Part shown: one piece after another, positions 58,801 through 64,000 of the stretch
Layout: each line of letters starts with the position of its first letter
Position numbering within the stretch: position 1 is the stretch's first letter
Assembly (NCBI RefSeq): GCF_010882125.1
Contig: NZ_JAAGVZ010000008.1
Location: 1 to 64,000 of the forward strand
From: Peribacillus alkalitolerans
Lineage (GTDB): Bacteria > Bacillota > Bacilli > Bacillales > DSM-1321
Length of the DNA: 64,000 nucleotides
Direction: 5' to 3'
Notes under the pieces: model-generated
Database searches by the model: none
What the model saw: the letters and a program-made list of their open reading frames with translations, nothing else
What the model was told of the DNA's origin: nothing
Made by a program: the position numbers and the translations under genes

Positions 58801-61800
58801 ATGAAGAATTCGTTGTAATACGTATAGCTTGTTTCCCACCTAGGCCCTTAATGTCACTTGAAGGGAGAGCGACCTGTGTGACAGAACCCGTATCTTTAAC
58901 AAGTGAAACATTCCATCCGTCCAAGTTAGTTTCAAAACTTGGGTTACCAGCTAAGTTATGTCCAACGGCTAATGAAGAGCTGGATTCAATCTCATTCCCA
59001 AAATCATCATATTTAGCAATTGAAGATACAGCACCTGCATCATCTGTTTCTGATATAGGATTTAACCCATCGTAAGCAATGTTGGTTATATCCCCCTCTG
59101 TATCAGTAACCTGGGTTACATCATTATTGCTGTTATACTCATATACTTCTGTCCCATAACTATCCGTAGCATTTTTGACATTCCCATTTTGATCGTATTC
59201 ATATGACTCAGTAGCTCCCTTACCGATGTCTTTCGGATCCCACGACTTAACCAGGTTGTTCCCCAAATATTCATATTGGGTTTCTAAATTGTTATTCGGA
59301 TCTACATTACCAGGAACATAGGCATCAATTTGTCTCACAAGATTCGCAGCTGCATTATATTGAATGAATGTTTGATTACCCTTAGGGTTTGTAATGACTA
59401 ATGTACGATTTGTAACAAAGTAGGTAAAGGTTGTAACTTTTCCTTTTGGATTCGTTACACTTTCAAATTTCTTATCTGCTTTATATTTGTAAGTTGTAAC
59501 CACTGGCTTTTCGGAAGTATGTGTTGGACTATACACTTTTACTAAAAGACCATTGGTATCATATTCGTATTTAGTAACTTCACCTTCTGGATTCGTTACT
59601 GTTTCTAATCGTTCATTCTTATAAGTAAAGGTAGTGTTTCTTCCTTTAGGGTCTTTAATGTTTGATACTAATCCTTCAGGGTTATATTCAATGGTCAATG
59701 ACCTTCCTGAAGCATCTACAATAGACGATAAGCGATTTTCCGTATAATTATAGACAGTCTTGTTTTTGTCTTTTTGGGCATCAATGATTTCTTTTAGGAC
59801 TCCAGTTGCCTTATCGAAATATACACTTGTTTGATCTTTAGATGTTAAAACGTAATCGGTAGACGTTTCTTTTAAATCTAGATATACACCTGTTGGAGCA
59901 TTGAATGAGCCATCGGCTTGCTTAATGAAACTGTGTATCGTCCCATCATCATCTGTGTAGTCTACTTGATTACCAGAAGTGATCATTTTTGATTCAGCGT
60001 CACTGATCCATCCCATACCAAAAATCCCTTTTATGGATGATTGGCTATTATACGTTCTTCCTATACTTAATCCTGGTCCTCTTCCATCAATAGAAATATC
60101 CGTTTCTGACACCATTAAATTGCCTGTTGCCGCATTAACGGTTCCGCCATTCACTTCAATGCCGGACCAATAATCTTCCATTCCGAGGAAAACTTCTGGG
60201 CCTGGAATGGTTGGCATGAAGGCTTCTGATACTTGGCTATCCGGGTGTCCTGCATTACTATAAGCTTGAACTCTAAACCAATAGTTCTTTCTAGTAGGGT
60301 ATATTCCTCCAGAATTTTTATATACAGGAGAAGGGTCCAAAGCTAACTCTCTGCCTGCACCATCAGTGTTAAGCGCATAACCTCCAGCTGCTATTTGTAA
60401 TTCTGTTGGCCAGATTCCTTTATTTTGAGTTGTCCAGGTTGTTTGTCCATCTTCGACCTTACCAACTCTTTCATATGCGGTACCATTATACATGGTAATG
60501 TAATACCCATCTGCCCCTTCTACTTCATGCCAATTTAAATTAACATAACCAGACTCTTCATGGATTGCGTTAGAATATGGCCTTCCAGTAAGTTGAGTAG
60601 GTTGTTCCATTGGCATGTAGCCCACAACAGGGGTTGACCAAGGACTATCCCCACCTGGAAATACTGCAATTACACGGACCGCATAGTTCCTTCTTGTCCC
60701 ATACGTTCCTCCATCGGCAGCCGCGTTTTGATAAACGGGATTAGGATTAAAGGCAAATTCAGTTCCTGATTGATCTGCTCTTAATTTGTACTCCCCAGCA
60801 TCAATTTGTGCCTGAGTAGGCCATAACTTTTTCCCTTTTGATGTCCAACTATTTACATCTCCATTAACTAGTATGGATTCGTAATCTTTCCCATTAAAAA
60901 TTTGTACTTTATATTTTTCCGCACCTGTTACTTTCTTCCAGTTTACATTTAAATATCCTGTACCTGTTCCAGGTCCATTGGAAACAGCTGAAACAGTCGG
61001 TGTTTCTGGAGCATCATAGTGGTACCAAACGGATAAATAAGGTTTATTTGTGGTATTGTCTGATGAAATAACTTTCTTCCAGTAGGTCTGGCCATTACCA
61101 TTGGTATGTAGTTTAAATCCATTGTTTACTTTCGTACCGGCGGCCCAAGCTTTTACTGTATTTGTTACTGTAAAATATGCCCATTCATCTTTTACTACGT
61201 CTTGTTTTTCTATATTAGTAGAGTTTGGTTTGTTATTCCACGTTAAAGTGGAAGCATCCCAACTTCCTGTTACTTCATCTATCCATAATCCTGTTGGAGT
61301 TGTTGGATAATAGGAATGAGTAACATGGACATTAAGAATTGCCTTATCGATAATCGCATTTTCAATCTTTGAAATATCCTGTTTCAAATAAGCATAGTTG
61401 GTACCAGTCGTACTATCATACAAACCAACTTTTAGCACATATTGATTAAGACCAGAATCCCATTTTTTTGTTGGAGTGCCGTAGTTAGTGGTTGGATAAG
61501 CACTCATAACAAAAGCATCCGTACTAGTTGCTACTGAAGTAGTAGGATCAATATAAATAGGAAATTTACGCTCAGGAGAAGATAACCATTCTTCATCTGC
61601 GGTAACGGTTAATAAATATCCCTCTTGATTAGGCAATTCCTCGATATGATAGTCAACTGCTTCAGAACGCACTGCTTCTGAAGATTGTGGATCTATATTT
61701 GAATCTGTCATGAAGGGTTTCGGTAACGCAAAAACTTTTTTATCCTCATTTTGTTTGAAGAATGAAACCGACCCATCCTCTTCTTTTTTTGCATGTAGAG

Positions 61801-62440
61801 AAGTACTTAACTTGAATGTAAAGGTATTCAAACCTTGGTAGGAATGTAGAACTAAATCTTCTTTAACATTTTCGTTAAAAGTAAAATTTCTTAAGTCAAT
61901 ATTAGGAAATATGTTTTTATGGATAATTTCATTATTTTGATATTCCGGTTCAACATCTTGGACTGCAACACTCTGTTGTCCTCCTGATGCTTCCAGAATG
62001 GAAAATGTTATGGAGTCAGTATCCTTTTGAAATGTAGCATATTCACCATTTTGCATTTTTTTTAGAAATGTAGATTCTAACGTAGTTTTTTCAGTTTCAA
62101 TAACCTGTTGGTTGCCTAGATTTGCAGTTTGAAGCTCAGGAGAAATCTCTTTCCATTCTCCGTCTTCTTCTAAATGGACAGGTTCAAAATAGATGTTTTT
62201 AGTAAAGGTACCATCCCCATTATCAAAAACTTTACTAGTATCTGTCCGTTCTTCGATAATCTCTTTCTTTTCACCGCCCTCTTCTTCTGAAATGACTTTA
62301 ACTGTCTCTTCTTTTATTACAGAAGGAGAACTGGTTGTTTCGTCTTCTGCATAAGCAAGTTGATTGAAAGGGATAGAGGTAAAAACCAACATTATAGCTA
62401 GTACCCATACTACACTCTTTCTAATGGTAAACTTTCTCAT
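55814..62440 (-). CDS. WapA-like RHS/YD-repeat polymorphic toxin with GIY-YIG-like C-terminus
   Basis: A 2,208-residue exported protein. Order: signal peptide (cleavage near LAYAED), a DNRLRE-like domain (about 300-470), fibronectin-like segments (about 480-730), a DUF6531-type block (NAATGNLMVSETDIS, about 768), YD repeats (800-1130), two carbohydrate-binding-like domains (about 1160-1480), more YD repeats (1500-2010) and the RHS core (NPYRYAGYQYDEETGLYYLM, ending LDPDPGDDDD and DPDG near 2077). The last 130 residues differ from the shell and contain IIY2126...YIG2139, Arg2147-2148 and Glu2178, a GIY-YIG nuclease pattern. It would be a contact-dependent antibacterial toxin. No LPXTG or wall-binding repeats were seen. 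AAAAGGAG precedes the ATG. Confidence 0.88.
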   Translation of the reverse strand: MRKFTIRKSVVWVLAIMLVFTSIPFNQLAYAEDETTSSPSVIKEETVKVISEEEGGEKKEIIEERTDTSKVFDNGDGTFTKNIYFEPVHLEEDGEWKEISPELQTANLGNQQVIETEKTTLESTFLKKMQNGEYATFQKDTDSITFSILEASGGQQSVAVQDVEPEYQNNEIIHKNIFPNIDLRNFTFNENVKEDLVLHSYQGLNTFTFKLSTSLHAKKEEDGSVSFFKQNEDKKVFALPKPFMTDSNIDPQSSEAVRSEAVDYHIEELPNQEGYLLTVTADEEWLSSPERKFPIYIDPTTSVATSTDAFVMSAYPTTNYGTPTKKWDSGLNQYVLKVGLYDSTTGTNYAYLKQDISKIENAIIDKAILNVHVTHSYYPTTPTGLWIDEVTGSWDASTLTWNNKPNSTNIEKQDVVKDEWAYFTVTNTVKAWAAGTKVNNGFKLHTNGNGQTYWKKVISSDNTTNKPYLSVWYHYDAPETPTVSAVSNGPGTGTGYLNVNWKKVTGAEKYKVQIFNGKDYESILVNGDVNSWTSKGKKLWPTQAQIDAGEYKLRADQSGTEFAFNPNPVYQNAAADGGTYGTRRNYAVRVIAVFPGGDSPWSTPVVGYMPMEQPTQLTGRPYSNAIHEESGYVNLNWHEVEGADGYYITMYNGTAYERVGKVEDGQTTWTTQNKGIWPTELQIAAGGYALNTDGAGRELALDPSPVYKNSGGIYPTRKNYWFRVQAYSNAGHPDSQVSEAFMPTIPGPEVFLGMEDYWSGIEVNGGTVNAATGNLMVSETDISIDGRGPGLSIGRTYNSQSSIKGIFGMGWISDAESKMITSGNQVDYTDDDGTIHSFIKQADGSFNAPTGVYLDLKETSTDYVLTSKDQTSVYFDKATGVLKEIIDAQKDKNKTVYNYTENRLSSIVDASGRSLTIEYNPEGLVSNIKDPKGRNTTFTYKNERLETVTNPEGEVTKYEYDTNGLLVKVYSPTHTSEKPVVTTYKYKADKKFESVTNPKGKVTTFTYFVTNRTLVITNPKGNQTFIQYNAAANLVRQIDAYVPGNVDPNNNLETQYEYLGNNLVKSWDPKDIGKGATESYEYDQNGNVKNATDSYGTEVYEYNSNNDVTQVTDTEGDITNIAYDGLNPISETDDAGAVSSIAKYDDFGNEIESSSSLAVGHNLAGNPSFETNLDGWNVSLVKDTGSVTQVALPSSDIKGLGGKQAIRITTNSSSTANEIGYAGVTREINVEPDKTYTVSAKIKSLDLKNANAFINVQLLNGSSHVSWADHRYSALTGTQTWSKRQVTFKTGSNVNKIKLYLEVDHRNPSSSGEAWFDEIQVEQSDVSSSFNPYVNSSFEDGVTGWVKSSGLGEVDVTGGFNETSALKMTRTLTSQSAIQYRQTIDLNQEEAAPVTITGLSKSENVKNTVDNGPNKDYSLWAKVVYIDGTFEDKQALFPLGTQDWNRSAVYLNSDKAIKSIDTYVLFRNNNTGTVWFDGIRLVEGNILEKTVYDEKKNYAEGITDVLGRKSTKSFDEIGNLISEINPRGFQKTFNYDLNNQLKSLVLPNNSVVNYVYDKNGNNKVKTIESSVDNKKQEFHYEYDEDDKLISVTNPLNQKTINKYDDNDNLEEILLPNGNIIKNSYDGADRVEQVFYNNAPVYKFIKDKNGNETEITDFLNQIKKIINFDEKNRVTSQILKKNDIQIGSSSWTYPLKSDKLESVMFTHGGVSQTVDYEYDKLDQNTLIKNGINTFRMDYDELGNVHTYTPPNGVGTSYIYDRAGQVTSQSTGKVDSTTGQINPIINERYVYDANGNRKEIKYEDGTSTNYTYDDLDQLRVETLPDGTTNEFNYDGFGNRNYIKLGNAPAIQPMYNLANQLTTFGEESIQYDENGNRIADSKYTYEWNAADQLIAVYKKGETSPYAEYKYDDNGRRIQKNVQGTITNFIYDGDSLNVLYETNENEQVLRSYVYGVDGQLLALNKYNGSAVSGTYYYHYNPRGDVIALTDHNGSIVGTYKYDSWGNPLNSEDLTGVALENPYRYAGYQYDEETGLYYLMARYYHPIHGVFLSLDPDPGDDDDILTQNGYAYANNNPVMMIDPDGLKSKKYKNKFIELKYKPKAPISRGEILWGPGSVSKLAKGAQKHIIYLRTDLKSGRKYIGRTIRSLKRRGKEHEEANNRKYRMEPLLTAKNKRQARRYEQKMINRYKKFEELENKRNEISKRKWKKWNI

Positions 62441-62766
62441 AATCTGCTCCTTTTAGTAGTATTAGATTTCTTTTTTCAAAGTAACCTAGGATAGATTATC
62501 AGAAATATTATCAATTTTTTTCAGTTTTACTTAAATGGTTAAATGTACACATATTGGAAAAGAACGTGAAAAGTGTTTCTTTAAATTAATGTTTGATTAA
62601 AAACCACCATTTAACCCTTATACTATTGCAAATAAAAAACCAACACTTTGAAAAAATGATTGATCAAAATGATGGTTTTCTATTGAGAATATCTATTGTT
62701 AAAATAAAGGTCGTTCATTTTAATAACTCTTATTTCACTAAACTGCCCCTTTTGTTCATTAAGAAA
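62441..62766. other. Upstream region of the RHS toxin gene
   Basis: About 325 AT-rich bases with the toxin leader and one copy of the short palindromic repeat (62730-62762). A 76-codon plus-strand frame there has no ribosome site and overlaps the next gene. Confidence 0.5.
62730..62762. repeat. Short palindromic repeat
   Basis: A 33-base copy with the core ACTAAACTGCCCCTTTTGTTC, shared with 63284-63316 and 63846-63878. Its TTATT/ATTAA ends are imperfect. Confidence 0.6.
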
Positions 62767-63237
62767 TTACAATTTAATCCCTTGATGCTTGGACTGGATA
62801 ATGTACCCACCTTCAGATTCTGACTTATAATATGCCACATTATTTTCCTCTAGATTTATTAAATCCTTGAAAGTAACAGGGATTTTGCAATTCCAATTCA
62901 ATTTTTCTACCTTAAGAGGGAAATCATCATTATTTGGATTAGGGGTATGAATATAAACTGCATCTGAACCTGCATCTTCATCATCTATAAGAATCCAAGA
63001 TTGGTATGGTTTTTCAAATGATTCGAGCTTTTTTAATAAATTTTTATATAAATCTATATGTGCTTTTATATGCTCTCTTCTTATTCTCAAACTATCATTC
63101 CCAAACCCGTAAAAATCAAGATGGGCATGCCATAAATTAAACCAGCCTTCCTTTCCAAAGTCTAAATCATACTGCTCTACTGCAACCTCTCTCAATAAAT
63201 TACGAAAATAACGCCTTTTTCCACGGAATTTTTTCAT
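62767..63237 (-). CDS. Conserved hypothetical protein
   Basis: A 156-residue soluble protein, MKKFRGKRRYFRNLLREVA..., with the segments FNLWHAHLDFYGFGND, AHIDLYKNLLKKLESF, DDEDAGSDAVYIHTPNPNNDDFP and YIIQSKHQGI. I recall similar proteins scattered in Firmicutes next to secreted-toxin loci but know no function. AGGAGGGATAG precedes the ATG. It is upstream of the toxin on the same strand, separated by a 326-base gap. Confidence 0.65.
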   Translation of the reverse strand: MKKFRGKRRYFRNLLREVAVEQYDLDFGKEGWFNLWHAHLDFYGFGNDSLRIRREHIKAHIDLYKNLLKKLESFEKPYQSWILIDDEDAGSDAVYIHTPNPNNDDFPLKVEKLNWNCKIPVTFKDLINLEENNVAYYKSESEGGYIIQSKHQGIKL

Positions 63238-63283
63238 TCTATCCCTCCTAGCTTTTAAAAAAATTAAACATATTAAATATTGC

Positions 63284-63316
63284 TTATTGAACTATCCTGC
63301 CCCTTTACTTCAATAA
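63284..63316. repeat. Short palindromic repeat
   Basis: TTATTGAACTATCCTGCCCC followed by TTTACTTCAATAA; TTATTGAA and TTCAATAA form a perfect terminal inverted repeat. A related partial motif GCCCCTTTTAGTTTAAGTG follows at 63344-63362. Confidence 0.65.
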
Positions 63317-63345
63317 GAAAAAAAGCATTCTTAATTAAAGAATGC
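63317..63345 (-). terminator. Terminator of the VOC-protein gene
   Basis: GCATTCTT pairs with AAGAATGC, followed on the minus strand by TTTTTTTCTT. Confidence 0.8.
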
Positions 63346-63400
63346 CCCTTTTAGTTTAAGTGTGACCTTTCACTAAATATTACCTTTATATATATATTTC

Positions 63401-63775
63401 TTACCAGTGCACTTGAAGTTTATTGCCATTTAAATCAAAAAAGTTGAAATAGGCATGTCCTTTATCCTCTTTTATATCCTCAACCTTAACACCATTTTCA
63501 ATAAGGTGTGTATGAAATTTAGATAATTCTGGACTTGTAAAACCAATGCTAAAGGCTGGGACATTACCAATTGTAAAATGTGCAAATGTATCATCTTCAG
63601 TAGGAACTAAGATAAGTAAAAAAGGTCCCTCATTAACTTTTATAATGGCAAATGGATCCTCAGTAATGGTTAATAATTGAAGCCCTAATATATCTCTATA
63701 CCATTGTGCAGACTGCTCTAAATTTTTTACCGGAATTCTAATATAATGTACTTGTTCAATAAATGATTTACTCAT
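63401..63775 (-). CDS. VOC family protein (glyoxalase/bleomycin-resistance fold)
   Basis: A 124-residue protein with the VOC pattern: FIEQVHYIRIPVKNLEQSAQWYRDILG at the start and HAYFNFFDLNGNKLQVHW at the end. His10 would be the first metal-ligand position. The group includes glyoxalases, dioxygenases and drug-binding proteins; the substrate cannot be told. AAAGGAGAGG precedes the ATG. Confidence 0.8.
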   Translation of the reverse strand: MSKSFIEQVHYIRIPVKNLEQSAQWYRDILGLQLLTITEDPFAIIKVNEGPFLLILVPTEDDTFAHFTIGNVPAFSIGFTSPELSKFHTHLIENGVKVEDIKEDKGHAYFNFFDLNGNKLQVHW

Positions 63776-63845
63776 AAACTACCTCTCCTTTATTTAGTAT
63801 GGTTTATCAAGTAATTCCCTTTTTATATCCCTTTTCCCTTCCGAT

Positions 63846-63878
63846 TTATTGAACTAAACTGCCCCGTTTCTACAATAG
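63846..63878. repeat. Short palindromic repeat
   Basis: TTATTGAACTAAACTGCCCC followed by GTTTCTACAATAG, the third full copy of the 33-base family, upstream of the VOC gene. Confidence 0.6.
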
Positions 63879-64000
63879 AATCATTTAATCATAATTCCAT
63901 AATAAAGAGCGATAATTCCTCTGAATCACCGCCACCAATAGTACAGATATAATAATTGAATCATTTCTTTTGTAAATGCCTAAAGAACAAGAAAACTCCA

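Noticed and set aside
63887-64000. Open minus-strand frame reaching the right window edge
   Set aside because: About 37 codons remain open but no motif can be read, so I cannot say it is the end of a gene.

Overview
The window is about 64 kb of a low-GC Gram-positive chromosome, almost certainly a member of the Bacillaceae. The reasons are long conserved gene orders shared with Bacillus subtilis: mecA, spx, the opp operon, trpS, yjbA, the app operon, yjaZ, fabF, fabH, yjzB, comZ, med, yjzD, yjzC, argF-carBA-argDBJC, and then yitW, yitV, yitU, yitT, yitS and yitK. Strong AGGAGG-type ribosome binding sites, GTG and TTG starts and T-tailed hairpin terminators fit this. The species cannot be named from the sequence alone.

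Layout. 0-0.6 kb: a transposase remnant between two GC-rich palindromic repeats. 0.6-6.8 kb: cardiolipin synthase, mecA, spx, a small membrane protein, an arylamine N-acetyltransferase and a secreted glycosidase-like protein. 7-22 kb: two complete oligopeptide ABC transporters (oppABCDF and appDFABC) separated by a DUF3899 protein, trpS, yjbA and a small membrane protein. Both peptide operons have CodY-like boxes at their promoters. 22-29 kb: yjaZ, the fatty-acid initiation pair fabH-fabF with a clear FapR operator on the promoter, the comZ competence gene beside a broken med, and small yjz-type genes. 29-39 kb: the arginine operon argCJBD-carAB-argF on the minus strand, with ARG boxes at argC and again inside the operon before carA. 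A B. subtilis-type Fnr regulator is divergent from it. 40-45.6 kb: a 1,855-residue secreted amylopullulanase with two complete GH13 active sites, behind two catabolite/LacI-type operators. 45.8-54 kb: moaA, a repeat-rich intergenic region, the yit block and a stress-type SDR.

54-64 kb is the accessory end. It holds a 2,208-residue WapA/RHS-type secreted protein whose variable C-terminus looks like a GIY-YIG nuclease. Immediately downstream is a gene with an Imm26-like segment, so the pair reads as a contact-dependent toxin and its immunity protein. A family of short palindromic repeats lies on both sides of this block.

The most interesting points are the toxin-immunity pair and the apparent frameshift at the 3' end of the immunity gene, the internally deleted med gene next to an intact comZ, the tandem 252-bp repeat with a short-period GTGANNGATA motif, and the palindromic repeats bracketing the toxin island.
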